A stretch of DNA of 64,000 bases from Fasciola hepatica (lineage: Eukaryota > Platyhelminthes > Trematoda > Plagiorchiida > Fasciolidae): the NCBI GenBank assembly GCA_948099385.1, contig CANUEZ040000204.1, forward strand, positions 558,001 to 622,000, written 5' to 3'. The first letter of the stretch is position 1. Every line of letters starts with the position of its first letter. Position numbers and translations under genes: made by a program. The notes beneath the pieces are model-generated. The model was not told where the DNA came from and ran no database searches. It saw only the letters and a list, made by a program, of their open reading frames with translations. Positions 35,115 to 50,972 of the stretch are shown piece by piece.

Positions 35115-38100
35115 AAATTATAGTTGAAATTGTAAGGTAGAAGTGAGTTGGTGTTTGAAAAGCAGAGAAGAATCACGGGGCTTCTAGATGGGGTAAACAT
35201 GAGCAGTCTATCGATAAAAGTTTATGTCCCAAAATGGAGGTTCATATAGGAGGTACACTGAAATTATGCAACAGAGTAGAGTAACGAGCACACCAATGCA
35301 CATGTCAACGGTTCCTTGACGGATCTGATACGTATCATTCGAAGAAATGTCAGTCGCTATACGGAAACCATTTGGAGTAGACCAGAGGAAACAAATATCG
35401 TAAAAAGGATGTCGATTATTAAAGAACATAATTGTTATTCATGCTTCCGAACAGTTACACCGAAAGTACTTTGTGCCCCAAAAAATATGCTTATCTCGTC
35501 AATATGAAGTGATACTGATTGCGTTGGCAACTAGCCTGTGATAATCGAGTATGTTGTCAATGGAATTACCGTTTGCACTGTCTCCAGATGACAGAATGTT
35601 TTCGATGGTTTGCCACATACAGTGAAAAACAGAACCGCGAGTGCTATAAGGGCGAAGACATATAACACATTAATTGTGATTGAGAGAGGCAACATTCGCA
35701 CTCCAATGGTTAACTCGTCCATTGCTCAAAACCTTTTTACGGATATTGTACCAATCAGTCTGGCGCTTTATGACTTCCTGATTCATGGATTTCACTGCAG
35801 ACGTTCGTTTCAGTAGGGGGATCTGTCGAAACGAACCATTGGGAGTACGCCGCAAGGGTTATTGAGGAGGTTGACACAGAGGACCAGTTAGACTGAGTTT
35901 GAAAGTACTCCGCTCATGGTTTGACTAACTACTAAAATAAAGAGAATAATTAGTTTATCGACTTCGTGTGTCGTTCCCGAATACCCAGTGACATTATTCA
36001 ACAATTGTGATCCCATCAGATTTTTCAGTTTGTCGAATTATCCCTCTAGATCTCTTCAAGCTATCAGCAAATAGGCGTTCTGGTCGAAGTTGCACGCTCT
36101 TCTGCTCAATAAATTTGAAACGACCATTACGTAGAGCACGATGATCTTTGTCTTCTACTGCGATTGCCACTTTTGCAATTGATCGTACAGTGAATCCGAT
36201 TTCGCAAAGTAAGTAATCTGGACGTAGGATATCGATTTTGTTCTATTCACATGTAGACAGTGCAACTGTATTGTTCTCTTGGCCATGAACTTGTAGACTG
36301 ACGATATTTTATACACACAGTCGTTTTAGTTCTTACTTGATGTCCACCAATGATAGGTGAACTAAGTGCAACCACGAGTAGTGAACCTGTGAACCTTGTT
36401 CTCAATTGAATACGTTTCTTCGTCTACGCGCAAACTACGCATTCACAAATACATTATTTTATCTACAAAATATACCTTATTTTATGGGGAATTGATAAAA
36501 CAATTCCACAGTCCCATTCAACCTAGGAAGATTATTTTAAATAAGTTCATCATTTGAAAGCTTTTTTATGTTTTTTTGCCAAATTACATTTTCACAGTTG
36601 GTTACGTCGTGAAGTAGTGTGGAATGTTCTGTAAACAAAACAAGACGAAGACCAGACCAACTGAGTCAAATAATCAATAGCCGTGGACCAGCGAGGAGAT
36701 GGGTAATGAAATGAAAGACTCCCTCAACAGACGAACAAAACCACGTCGAGTATGAATGGAACTCAGTGAAATCTAAGACAACTGGATAGACAGTCTAGTT
36801 AGGTGGGTACCGGTTAAGCAATCAACCAGTTCAATCGAATCAACCAATTGGAGAAGAGGGTCAGCCAGTTAGCGGCAAACACTCGACCAAAACGGAGGAG
36901 GAATAATATGACAGTATTGAGTTTGACGTTACTGTAGCGCGGTTTCGGAAAGGAACTTTATAAACGATTGCTCATATTTTACCAACTGAACCCTTGGCCG
37001 ATCAGATACAAGTGTTCTTCACCCGTCTTGTCTTCTTCGTTACAATATCCCTCCAATTACCCTTCTATGTATTCAAAGTTTTCTACCGCGCCTAATAAAA
37101 GGGTGACGTTTCATGCCATGACAAACTCAAGCCGTAATAAACTACAAACATACCCCCAACTTTCTCATGAATCAGTGAAATGGGACTCTTTTCTTCGCAG
37201 CACAATCTCGGATGCATCAGAGCATAAGCATTTTTTTTGTAGACTCCTACAATAGGGGCCAATATTTTTGGCTTTGCAATGACCGGTTCGTTTTTCACGT
37301 CGTCTAGTATATTCAATCTGGACGATTACTATCCCATTCGCTGCCCGTACACCAATAAAGCTACTAACTACCGGTTGTGTAATCCAAAACAATTCTACAT
37401 TTATCCTGAGTGGATATATTTTTGACACTATTTGCTGTTCGCGGTTTGCTGTTTGGTGATTGCCCCGTTACTTTTCAGTCATCTTCTCTTGTTCTAACGT
37501 TGATAATAAGTGTGTTTTCTAGCTATAAAATGAGCCACAGGCAGTGATGAAAGGAAACTTCAATTTTACATTCGACATGGAGCGGTATGTCTGAGCAGAG
37601 TATGCAAACCGAATACGTCCTTCACGAATGGAATTGCTACAATTTCAATGGGAAATACATTTTCGTATTTTTCAGGCACACACTGAGCATGCGCTTTTTA
37701 TTGCTTGTTTAGGTTATCATTTTTGATGCATTTTGACTTCTGTTCTTTTTCTATCTCTCTGCAGTCTAGATAGCCAAGTCTTCTTTCCACTTTGGTAAAC
37801 ACTAGTTTGAGCAAACGTTATCAGACCCACGAAACCGTTGAGTAGGAGTGCTTCAATGCCTCGTGCATCACTATACTCGTAATCTAAACGAACGGTTTGC
37901 TTATCTAGTTGAGTCAGAGCACATTCCTCCCTAAGCAACGTCTATTTGAATAAATCATGATGAATCTTGAATCTGCTTCCAAATGCACCAATTTACCATA
38001 CCAATTAGGCGTACAATGTTCACTTTAAATCAGCCACAAGATTGAGCAGCCTGAATGTGCTTCATTCTCTTTCACGATGGAAATGGTCCATCCGGATGTT

Positions 38101-41100
38101 ATCAGTGTATCTTGATCTTTGATAAAATCAAACCTCCAGTAGAGGCGTTGTCGAAAAAAACTGCGCAGGCATTAGCCGCTGCTGCCTGGTAAAGTATGAC
38201 CATTTTTACGGAAACAATGCAAAATAAATGCTTTTCGATTTAGGGGAAGGATCCGAAACAACCTACTACAGAAAATCTTTTGAATGCGGCATCCTGGCTA
38301 TGCTGCTCTCTTATCAGCTAGTAAAGAGAGATTTTTATATCATGATTGAACATTTCTTCTTCATCGTGGAAATAAGGGGGATGTCTAAAGGGCCCTACTT
38401 AGATGACCTTGGTCATGTTTTCCAACACACTCATCGGCCTCATTCTCAGGAACCTAACATCAAAGGTGAAATCGTTCGTAATCCACCGGATAATACACCG
38501 TTTTCTGATACTTTGTTTGCATTTCTAACTTCCTCAGCTAATCAAAAATACAGTCGACATATATAGTTATTCACGGGGTGACTATTATTTATGCCTTTGT
38601 GGCTGAAATCACATTTAAAAAACACAGGTTGGTGAACAAGCTCTTTTTTAAGAATTCAAACTGGTACCATCATATCACAATATATTACAACCTTATGGAT
38701 AGGAAAAATTGGACAAAAGGAAATTGGAGAAATCTGGGTTGCACAAAACGTTAGGTAGATGAATTATTATCCACCCCCTAACCGAAACCAGATGCGAATT
38801 GTTTTCCGTGTGTTAGGTTAGATTTTATTTGTCCTATGACCTAATGTAAGAAGAGGTTGGGTCAAAGAAGCACAAACGAACACGAAAATTGTTCCCGAAA
38901 ACGCTGATGATGAAAGCTTCAGCCCTGGTTGAAATGCGGCATTTCTCTAGTCTTGATTATCAACCTCCCCTTTCTCATCACCCATTACTCACTTGTCTGC
39001 GGAAAGCTGATCGGCGTGATGTCATACATTATGATAAAAATCATCTAACGAATTCAGTACGCACCTCGGTAGTTGGATGGCCAATGTAGGCCCTACGTGA
39101 ACTGATTCTGCCCACATTTGAAGTCATTTCCTTCTATTTTGAAAGAGGAACTGCTTGTGAGTGCAATGCGCGTGAAATTTTACTCCTCTGCCATGCTGGG
39201 TCTTCCTCCTCTAGAATGTAAATTTGCGCAGTCATTTTATGTCATTTATCTGATAACTGGTTTACATATTCTGGGTAGTGATTGAAGGACACACGTAGCG
39301 GAAAGAACTAAACTCCTTAGTCTACGTCATAGGTTAAGTATAAACATACGCATACAAAACCCAATGGACCTCAGGAATTCGTACTGTGTGCTCTGTCACA
39401 TAACCGCCTAGTTGCATGTGATCCAGAAGTATGTATCCCAGATATAGGTCACAGGGGTGAAATAGAACCTAGGTCGATCGAGTTATCTACATAAAGTCCA
39501 TGTGAGGCATTATACATGCACGTGTTCATTAGTTGAGTAGATACGTGTTTTCACTGTTGGAAAACGTTTGAGTTGTGGGACTCCCGGTCAAAGAAATGGA
39601 CACAAAAAGCTCAACATTGGGCATCAAAAGAATAAGCCAACTGCTCTCTTACCGCGGAGGCAGCTCTGTACTAATATCGGTGAATTGGAAGAGGAAGCAA
39701 CACAAATTGATCCACCAATTTTGCATGCCTCCTCATGCTGGTAGGGACAGAAATACATGAGTCTTTGTGTCGAAAGCGCCTTTATTGTGTTCAGATGTTC
39801 CACAGCAGGGTCCCTGGATCTGACGGCACTGTTTCATCTTGATCAAAACATATACCAGAAAACCATACAGGCATCCTCTGGGTTATTGGTCCTTTCACAC
39901 TGTGTGTTATGACTACAGTGCCCAATGTGGTATAACTTAATCCTGTGATCTACTGAAAGACTTCCGTCACAAGAACTACTCGTTAAAGCTGACCTCCTTT
40001 GGAAACATGGCGCGCAGTATACGGAAAACAGTTTATACAATATCTAGAGCTAAATAGAGCAAACATCGCTTTGACTAGAAATTCGCTCTTCGCAAATAAT
40101 ACCTACTCACATCTCGGACGACTCGTGGTAATTAGCAACATCCTTCTGTCCCTACTGAACATTTTTCGATGCCGTCCAACATTGCTGAGAAAGAAAATAC
40201 TCTCAGCTTGGAACAACCCTTCTGCCAAAAACCTGTCTTCCAACTGATACCGAAGGTGAAATAGTTGCATCTAGTTTCTTCCTTGGATATCTTGCGGATC
40301 GTTACTCAGTTGTCATGTATGTAAATAACCGTTGTTGTATACCCCCTTGAATGTTTCACCCATTCCACGGTTTCCTTTTTCTATTCCATGGGCGATGACC
40401 AATCCAAATGTTTGACCAAATTTTGGGTTTTTCCTGATAATGAATGGAAGTGCTTCGTCTCAGTGTTTCCTGACAGACTACCTGGAAAACTTGGACCCGA
40501 TTCACTAATTTTGGTAAAAAACATTGCTAAGCCGTTATAAAGATTTTCCGGCCAATTTAACCGTTTTGAATAAAGCTTCATTTATCCCTCCGGTTTTATA
40601 AAAATGTGTCATTTCCAACTAGAATGGGCGCTTCTTTTGATTTTCTTCTACTTGACAACTCACATTTTTTCTACTCTGAGTTGACCACAACTAGGCTGTT
40701 CTGACCCTGCAATAATCAACAGTTCACCCGAATCTAAAGTCAAACCAACGACGTACGATTCACATGAAACCTCACTTACCCTATTCGGAAGAGGTAGATC
40801 TGCTTTGAAAATATGTTGATGCTACGGGAAATAATTGCTCATTCAGAATTCTCTTCATTTTCAGACACGGATCTTCCGGTCTACTTGGACCAACTCACCA
40901 ACTGCTTATGTTTTCACTTCGATGTTTGCTGGGCTCTGAACGTTTGTCACCTCCTCACTTCAAGCGCCTTCGTCGCAAGAGGGAATTCTCCCCGCGTCCT
41001 CAACACAGACAGCTTTATGCACGCGCCAGTATGTAAGGCTGTTCCAAGATTCTCTGTTTGACAAGGTATTCCCACACACTGGCTTCTGTAATAGCAGAAC

Positions 41101-42602
41101 TAACAGAGCATTTTCGGTAAGATAGGGGCCTGCGCTTTATTACCTCGTGTTCCATTTTATTTTGGATCGTAAAGTTTTCCCTTGTTCTCCAGGACATGTA
41201 CATACATGTATCAGTGCTGAATATTCACCCGCCTCGGTGCTTACAGTAATTAAGTGACGTGACTTGAAAAAAATAGAAATTTGCCACCTGACTGGCACCA
41301 GTCACTGGTCCTCGCTAATAAAGTCTAATCGACATCTTTGATATCCACTTCTTTAGTGTGGGCGAAATGATCGGATTGAAAAAACTCATAACTGCAGTTG
41401 AAATATTGTGATGTATTAACAGAATTAGTTGTGTGTGGTGCAACATAACTATAATACGTGTGCAATTATTACCGCGGTGAAAAAGTCAGCGATAAATTGC
41501 TGAGTCAGTCACAAGCCATTGTGAATATCTGGCAGTGATTATGGGTACTGACTGCGGTTATGCAACTAAGCGTTGATCAAAATATCCAGAAGATAAAAAG
41601 CAGATTATGGCACTATTTTCCAATTAGCATTCCATATATGAACCAATCATACCTCTTAGAGTGGGCCGTAGACAATATTCAGCCTAGTTTTCAAAAATCA
41701 ATTTGACGGTTATGGTAGCATACCGCAATTATCGTCCGTGGAAGGGAACATTTTCCACAAAAGATATATAACAACATGATTGGTTTCACGGGAGAAGCTC
41801 TTCACACAATCAGACTGGGCGAATAGAATTACTGAGCGCAGAAGCCGAAAATAATCACAGAGCAGGCTCAGAAGCTATCATTGATTCCAGAAGTTATTAC
41901 ATGAAACAGAACTCCAATAAGATTGATAGATGTAGAGCAATTTATCATGTCATCCCGTGGAGTGAATAGAGCTACCGCATACACCATTGTCGTTAGGAAT
42001 GAAGGTGTGTCGAGAATAATAGTGAGAAGACAAACGAAATTATGAGCTTTCAACTTCACTTAACGCTGCAATGCCCAAAAATATTCAATTTTTTCAGATC
42101 AATAACATAAATAAAAATCCCATCGATTCCACTAGCACATTGACCAAATTTATAGCCTCAGATTCATTGCACAAAGAGCATATTTATTGAAAGGATAAGT
42201 GCTTCATTCTATCATTAGCACTTTCCTGCATAAAGTCAATAAGCTTATTCATGGTATCTTTCTGAAATAAGATGTTACCCTTGAGCAGTTGTAAACTCAA
42301 TAATGAAACACGAATTTAAACCAAATACTCTCATCCTAAACAAGCTTTTGAACGATGAACGTGACGAGCAGTGAAATTAGAGCAATGTTGCTTTCGTGTT
42401 GCTAACATTTGCGCGAAACCCAATATCCAACTAGCAATTGTTTATATTCAAGTACGGCTCCGTTTGGCAGTTCGCTTAGGCTTGCAATAATCCAGTAATC
42501 ATCACATTATTTGGTCCCATTTGCAAGATAGTCTGGGTAAGAATGCAGTTTTCGTGAAATATAGAAATAGTAAAATAAATTGTAACAATGAATCTTGTTT
42601 GC
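35115..42602. other. Block A, copy 2
   Basis: Matches 1-7516 with a 27-bp deletion: unit 1 2376-2402 is lost between two direct CTTG repeats. Several single-base variants are shared with copy 3 but not copy 1, for example near 40055-40062 and 54805-54812 (against 4966-4973), and near 41700 and 56463 (against 6613). Block A of unit 2 is therefore closer to unit 3 than to unit 1. No supported gene. Confidence 0.85.
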
Positions 42603-42835
42603 AGGTGGAAGGCAAATGTAAGAAAGCGCACCTGGACTAACAGTTTCCTATGGGTACTGTGAGCATGGTCACAATCGTGATAATGCTTTGAAACGGCTTT
42701 ATTTGTGTTCATAAAATTATAACTGGAAGAAGTGACAACATAAGTTTTCCAACTGCTCAATAGAACCAATTTATATTTTTGAACTTCATCCCCGTAATAG
42801 ATGATTTTCACTCTGCTTTTTCCTAATCTAAGCAT
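42476..42835 (-). CDS. CUB-like N-terminal frame, P2 left arm copy
   Basis: Unit 2 copy of 7390-7749, also 119 codons, differing at two residues. Same truncation by the arm boundary at 42603, with no C-terminal partner. Unit 3 has a shorter version (58650-58886) because about 103 bp of the start is deleted. Confidence 0.18.
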   Translation of the reverse strand: MLRLGKSRVKIIYYGDEVQKYKLVLLSSWKTYVVTSSSYNFMNTNKAVSKHYHDCDHAHSTHRKLLVQVRFLTFAFHLQTRFIVTIYFTISIFHENCILTQTILQMGPNNVMITGLLQA

Positions 42836-43090
42836 TTCTGATAAGATTTTTCTTCCTTTTTGTCAGCGATAACCGTTGCAGTTTCGTTTGCCTAAATCGG
42901 TCTCTGTTACAGTAATCTCGTTTGGTGACGGGAAATTGTCAGAAAATGAGAATGCGAAAATTAAAACTGGTACGTAGTCGTTTGGTTTTCGAAATTCAAC
43001 TCTATTTACCATGAATGACGAAAAGTGAAGGCTAGAGTAGACCTGTTTGGAGTTCATTCAGTGGTTGACCAGGTTCTAATAGACACGGGG

Positions 43091-43393
43091 CCCATCGTAT
43101 GCGTGCCTCGCAAACCCCTTGGATCATTTGCGGAGTATGTTTGTTCTTTCGATAAGAACATGTTTTCACCCTAAGCGTTTGCGTTTGAGGTTAGAAAATC
43201 GTTTCCATTTATTCTGTGCTCTTGGATTGTCCTTGTTTTAGTGTAACCAAACCATAACCAGCAAGCCGAGCTAGCTTTTGTTCTTTTATATCATAAAAGG
43301 CTTCACGCTACAAAAAAAGAACGAGGTTCAGTCAGTTCGCAGTTGAACGAGTTGTCCGACAGAGAAGTCATACAGATCCAGGTACATGGATAT

Positions 43394-43445
<52 letters not shown>

Positions 43446-44071
43446 TGCTACCTATTCGAACTGACCTGTAAACTCAGTATTGTGAGCAATTTTGAGCACA
43501 TTCCTTCATTTGTTGCCATCATATGATAGAAAACATAGAACGTGATTGCTCAGCTGACCAGTGAACAGTATATGAGCACTGTGTACACGTTTGTTCATCT
43601 AACTCACTTGTTCACAGTTAGAACAATTGCATATTGACCGATTGCTAACTGGCATCGGAACACGAATTTAACGATTGTCACACTGATCGGCCTCTTCCAC
43701 GTGGACGATATATGAATGAATAAGAACTGAGAATGATCCATGTGATTTTCCAGTCCTAATTCAGAATGGATAAATACAGACTGCTCATTGCTCACAACAG
43801 TCCATATAAAACCGATTAGTACTGAATTCAATTGAACATATCTCGAAACAAGCTACACAAAATGCCAATGTGTAAAATTCAAAAATTTGTTCCAACAGAA
43901 CAAAGAAACAAAGTAACAAACGACCAAACAACAAAAGGATACTGAATTTATCAATTTGCCCAACTGGTCGCATTTGTGCACAAATGATTCCACATTTGAA
44001 ATATAATAGTGTAAAAGGGAGAATCAATTCGCTGTTTTCTCCTATTATACACTCACACTCTCACAATCACT
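43091..44071 (+). repeat. Tandem duplication in unit 2, first copy
   Basis: Equivalent of 8005-8990, with an AT array broken by one A at 43417. It shares ATAAAAGG and a seven-A run (43291-43320) with the P2 right arm (51043-51075), not with the second copy beside it. That is a sign of exchange between the arms. Confidence 0.93.
43390..43443. repeat. (AT)27 microsatellite with one interruption
   Basis: 54 bp of AT with T changed to A at 43417. Confidence 0.97.
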
Positions 44072-44485
<414 letters not shown>

Positions 44486-47400
44486 CGCTGATAGTATCTC
44501 CGTAGTCCCCGTTCTAAATGTGGTTTGGTCCGACCAGAGTGAAAAGTTATCGAAGTTATCCAAGTCAGTTTATCAGTACCTCCTACCATGCTGGACAAAC
44601 CTCAATGCATGTTTGTCTCATTACATCAACTTTATCCCCAAACCAAGACTTTTCCCGGTGGTCACTTCGGATAAAGCACACACTGAATTTGAACGACAGT
44701 GCTGAAACGATATGCAGGCAACAGTGATAACAGATAAACAGTGAATGATTCAGAGGTTTGAATTGCAGATTGAATCAGGACATTTTTCTATATTATGACC
44801 CTCCCCTAGTGCATTAGAACCATTTATTTGAGTACCTTAAGCTCTGAGCTAATATCGGTTATCTAATGTTGTCTTTGCACGTTCGATTCTCCTCTTATTT
44901 GATGCTTCTGCCTAGCGTGAATAAGGGTGCACATTACAGTCAAAAATTGCCGTATTTTGAAGACGTTGTTCAAAACGATATAAAATGAACTTCGTTTAAT
45001 GAATGCCATGTGATTTTGATCAATGGAAGCCTGCAGGGATTATATGAAAATGGGCAAGAACATTGTGCATCACACAGTCCGCAGAAGGTGCATAATCGAA
45101 TGGCCTATTCGTCACTATTTCACACCAAACAGGCACTTCAAGCACTAAAGCTGGCCCACACCAGAACTCTGCCACGGATAACACTGCCTCTTCGAAAGTG
45201 AACAAAAAACTTATTTAGCCCAATTAGAACAACCCCTGTTATTCGACCTCCATTACCGAATGCCCGAGTTCACAAGTGTCCAAACATAAATGGTACAAAT
45301 GAACTCAGACATTTTCGAACAATTTCGCCAACTATTTTCGAATTCGTCTTCTTGAGTGCGCTTCCAAACCACATTTACTTTTCTCTTGGTCTTCGTACAT
45401 AGGGCCTTAAAGCACCGTTTTTTTGATCACAGCAGTCCGATGGATGTATGAAATTTGTTCATTGTGACAAACAAATCGGCGAAAAGTCAGTCAGTTGTGG
45501 CAGGAAACATAAACAGCCTAAATCGTGTGAAAGCATGTTACTTAACTGACAAGCAAATAAATACATGATAAATTACGAAATCTCAATGGCATACTGGTCG
45601 GGCACGCAACAATAAGTATTCATGGGTCATCATTTATCAACTGAAAAACTGATAGTGTCTGACATGAGCGGTCATACTGACACAGAATAATGCAACCGTA
45701 AGGCAAACGTGTTTCATCTGTACCATTATTACCACCTAATCTGCTGAATGTGTGTACCATGTTGCGAAAAATTGTTTGGCTAAACTTTGTTGTGGTTAAA
45801 GTATTTTTGAATGTGTGGACAGTGTTTCATTGGTAGAGTGGCACGCGTTTTTACCTGACCTTCGTTTAGATCTACCAAATAGGGTAAAAATTGAAGCAGG
45901 CAAAACAATTCTTTTATGTGGAGCTTATTACGTACATTCAACCTAACTGTTTGGTTATTGTATTGTTTTTTGCTCCGGATCACTGAGCTGTGTTACTAGG
46001 TGGCAAGGGTTTCCTCAGCAGTGAAGGTGATATCACGGATTCCCCGGTTGTAAAATCCTTTGACTAGTGTTGATATTTCCGCGAAATGACGCAAACCTCA
46101 GGGACCAGAACTGCTCTATTACTCAAGGTATTATGTCGATGGGTGAGTTTTATGAAGTGATTTTTTAACGGGTGTTTATTACTACGTTCACCCTTTTTCA
46201 CTCTGGAAAAATGATCCACGGATACCATGATTTTTGTTTCAATGAGGAGTTTTCAATTTGGGTAATCATATATTTCGCACTGATAACAGAGCCGAAGAGG
46301 GTGACCACGGCCTGAGCAAGCAAATGCAAAAAGTTCATATATTGTATAATTCCAAGATACTGTCACTCGCCATATTTTCTTGTCGATGTGCTAGGATTAT
46401 CTACGGTCGGCAGACTTACTATGAAGTGCTCTACCCAAAGCCATGACAAATATCTAATTAGTCTTTAAATGATAGCGAATGATTGGTTACATCTTAAACA
46501 TCTCTCTGTTGTTCACTTTAACTCAACACCATGCCCCAAGATTCGCAATTATCATTTTTTCCTTCCTGAGTCCTCATGCATTCGTCATCATCAATAATCC
46601 CTGAATTCCAATACTTCCACTAACAAACTGGAAAGAAATAGTGCTTGATACCATTTTTTCCATGATCGTAATTTCGGTATTTACCCTAAGTGTTATGCTG
46701 ATCATGTGTTTGCTAAGCATGTATCTTGGGTACAAAAAAAGTTCATTTCAAACGACCTAACCTAAGAGGGAATCCAGTTGAAGCAATAAGTAAAGCAAAA
46801 ATTTAGGGAGAACCATAGGAGGTATTCCGGGCAGAGCTATGTATGATGTAAAATATAAATTACAATCGTGAGAGTGGAACTGAATGAACTGTTCAGAAAA
46901 CATTCAATTTACACCAAAACATACCCCATCAGAAAGTTTTGCTAGTGTGTTTGACACCGGAAACCACCGACTTTACAAACAACTTTTGAATATGTTCACG
47001 AAATTCACGATAGACTTGAGCTATATCCTATGGGGTTCTGTAAAGAAATAGTTGAATATCTAGTTTTCATTTATTGATGAGCGATATATATTTTCACTTA
47101 CTTTTGAACTCACTGTTATCTGAATTTCGGAAAAAATGATACATAATGTGGATTTACAACTAAAAATATGGAATACATTTTTTGCCAAAACTTGCTGGAG
47201 TTCTTTGGAACTACCCTCAAAATCAACCAAGACGGAAAGAAGATTCTTTGTGCGCATCAAACTGATTATTCGCTCAGCTGGATGTCGTTTATTAGCGCTC
47301 TCTTTCCCAAAACGTACTTGCAGTTTACGTCTGCGATTGAATAACAACTCAAGAAGAACTTTGTACGTAATTTCTGATTGCTACTACTCAGAAGCAAAGC

Positions 47401-47567
47401 AACTCCGAGATAGAAGCAGTCTGAAACACTGAATAAAAGAATACGTTGAAAAGACATACAAAAATAGTGCCAATTCCAAAGTGTGCAGATTGTAGCTAAG
47501 CGAGCTGAGTAGGTTTCAATCTTGTTTGACGAACCTGACGTGAAAAAAACGTAATATTGAGAGACTG

Positions 47568-48012
47568 CAAGCGATACGACAAACCAAGGAGACTTTCACA
47601 ATAAAAAGGGATTTTACTTTAGTCCCCGTGGAGGCTGCCATGTCCTATGTGATACATTGATTCTCTCCGCCTACGATCTGGTGGCTAAGTGAGAGGAATG
47701 TGATGTAGTTTCCCAGGGAAAAGTCTTGTTGCGAAGTGAAAAATTGGTTTGCGTACAGGGGTTTGAAATAGTACCATGTAAAATTAGCCTACGAGTATTT
47801 CACACCACCACGAACTCGACGACTCTAGTTGTCGTCAACCGAGACAAACGTGAAAGGCAGGGGTCGGAAAATAGTGAGGAATTAAGTATGAGAGATAGTA
47901 AATATGATGAACGAAAAAAACCCAGATATTGCGGCCTCACGAGTTCAGAACAACTTTTAAAACACGCAGAAGAATGGCTAAAAATAGGGAGAAGTAAGTC
48001 AAAACAAAGTAC
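47568..48012. other. P2 central spacer
   Basis: 445 bp corresponding to 16198-16642 of the P1 left arm, so it is former arm sequence. It became spacer when the centre was deleted. At 48011-48013 the left-arm ACCA is joined to CAGTCTCTC, the P1 right-arm sequence at 21778, with a two-base CA overlap. Confidence 0.93.
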
Positions 48013-48064
48013 CAGTCTCTCAATATTACGTTTTTTTCACGTCAGGTTCGTCAAACAAGATTGA
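47726..48064 (+). pseudogene. 138-codon frame truncated at the P2 centre
   Basis: First 96 codons match 16356-16643; the frame then passes the junction at 48013 and reads into inverted arm sequence for a short unrelated tail. If the parent frame is a gene, this is a broken copy. Confidence 0.25.
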
Positions 48065-50924
48065 AACCTACTCAGCTCGCTTAGCTACAATCTGCACACT
48101 TTGGAATTGGCACTATTTTTGTATGTCTTTTCAACGTATTCTTTTATTCAGTGTTTCAGACTGCTTCTATCTCGGAGTTGCTTTGCTTCTGAGTAGTAGC
48201 AATCAGAAATTACGTACAAAGTTCTTCTTGAGTTGTTATTCAATCGCAGACGTAAACTGCAAGTACGTTTTGGGAAAGAGAGCGCTAATAAACGACATCC
48301 AGCTGAGCGAATAATCAGTTTGATGCGCACAAAGAATCTTCTTTCCGTCTTGGTTGATTTTGAGGGTAGTTCCAAAGAACTCCAGCAAGTTTTGGCAAAA
48401 AATGTATTCCATATTTTTAGTTGTAAATCCACATTATGTATCATTTTTTCCGAAATTCAGATAACAGTGAGTTCAAAAGTAAGTGAAAATATATATCGCT
48501 CATCAATAAATGAAAACTAGATATTCAACTATTTCTTTACAGAACCCCATAGGATATAGCTCAAGTCTATCGTGAATTTCGTGAACATATTCAAAAGTTG
48601 TTTGTAAAGTCGGTGGTTTCCGGTGTCAAACACACTAGCAAAACTTTCTGATGGGGTATGTTTTGGTGTAAATTGAATGTTTTCTGAACAGTTCATTCAG
48701 TTCCACTCTCACGATTGTAATTTATATTTTACATCATACATAGCTCTGCCCGGAATACCTCCTATGGTTCTCCCTAAATTTTTGCTTTACTTATTGCTTC
48801 AACTGGATTCCCTCTTAGGTTAGGTCGTTTGAAATGAACTTTTTTTGTACCCAAGATACATGCTTAGCAAACACATGATCAGCATAACACTTAGGGTAAA
48901 TACCGAAATTACGATCATGGAAAAAATGGTATCAAGCACTATTTCTTTCCAGTTTGTTAGTGGAAGTATTGGAATTCAGGGATTATTGATGATGACGAAT
49001 GCATGAGGACTCAGGAAGGAAAAAATGATAATTGCGAATCTTGGGGCATGGTGTTGAGTTAAAGTGAACAACAGAGAGATGTTTAAGATGTAACCAATCA
49101 TTCGCTATCATTTAAAGACTAATTAGATATTTGTCATGGCTTTGGGTAGAGCACTTCATAGTAAGTCTGCCGACCGTAGATAATCCTAGCACATCGACAA
49201 GAAAATATGGCGAGTGACAGTATCTTGGAATTATACAATATATGAACTTTTTGCATTTGCTTGCTCAGGCCGTGGTCACCCTCTTCGGCTCTGTTATCAG
49301 TGCGAAATATATGATTACCCAAATTGAAAACTCCTCATTGAAACAAAAATCATGGTATCCGTGGATCATTTTTCCAGAGTGAAAAAGGGTGAACGTAGTA
49401 ATAAACACCCGTTAAAAAATCACTTCATAAAACTCACCCATCGACATAATACCTTGAGTAATAGAGCAGTTCTGGTCCCTGAGGTTTGCGTCATTTCGCG
49501 GAAATATCAACACTAGTCAAAGGATTTTACAACCGGGGAATCCGTGATATCACCTTCACTGCTGAGGAAACCCTTGCCACCTAGTAACACAGCTCAGTGA
49601 TCCGGAGCAAAAAACAATACAATAACCAAACAGTTAGGTTGAATGTACGTAATAAGCTCCACATAAAAGAATTGTTTTGCCTGCTTCAATTTTTACCCTA
49701 TTTGGTAGATCTAAACGAAGGTCAGGTAAAAACGCGTGCCACTCTACCAATGAAACACTGTCCACACATTCAAAAATACTTTAACCACAACAAAGTTTAG
49801 CCAAACAATTTTTCGCAACATGGTACACACATTCAGCAGATTAGGTGGTAATAATGGTACAGATGAAACACGTTTGCCTTACGGTTGCATTATTCTGTGT
49901 CAGTATGACCGCTCATGTCAGACACTATCAGTTTTTCAGTTGATAAATGATGACCCATGAATACTTATTGTTGCGTGCCCGACCAGTATGCCATTGAGAT
50001 TTCGTAATTTATCATGTATTTATTTGCTTGTCAGTTAAGTAACATGCTTTCACACGATTTAGGCTGTTTATGTTTCCTGCCACAACTGACTGACTTTTCG
50101 CCGATTTGTTTGTCACAATGAACAAATTTCTTACATCCATCGGACTGCTGTGATCAAAAAAACGGTGCTTTAAGGCCCTATGTACGAAGACCAAGAGAAA
50201 AGTAAATGTGGTTTGGAAGCGCACTCAAGAAGACGAATTCGAAAATAGTTGGCGAAATTGTTCGAAAATGTCTGAGTTCATTTGTACCATTTATGTTTGG
50301 ACACTTGTGAACTCGGGCATTCGGTAATGGAGGTCGAATAACAGGGGTTGTTCTAATTGGGCTAAATAGGTTTTTTGTTCACTTTCGAAGAGGCAGTGTT
50401 ATCCGTGGCAGAGTTCTGGTGTGGGCCAGCTTTAGTGCTTGAAGTGCCTGTTTGGTGTGAAATAGTGACGAATAGGCCATTCGATTATGCACCTTCTGCG
50501 GACTGTGTGATGCACAATGTTCTTGCCCATTTTCATATAATCCCTGCAGGCTTCCATTGATCAAAATCACATGGCATTCATTAAACGAAGTTCATTTTAT
50601 ATCGTTTTGAACAACGTCTTCAAAATACGGCAATTTTGCACATTGGCATTTTGTGAAGCTTGTTTCGAGATATGTTCAATTGAAATCAGTACTAATCGGT
50701 TTTATATGGACTGTTGTCATCAATAAGCAGTCTGTATTTATCCATTCTGAATTAGGACCAGAAAATCACATGGATCATTCTCAGTTCTTATTCATTCATA
50801 TATCGTCCACGTGGAAGAGGCCGATCAGTGTGACAATCGTTAAATTCGTGTTCCGATGCCATATACTGTTTAATGGTCAGCTGAGCAATCACGTTCTATG
50901 TTTTCTAGCATATGATGGCAACAA

Positions 50925-50972
<48 letters not shown>
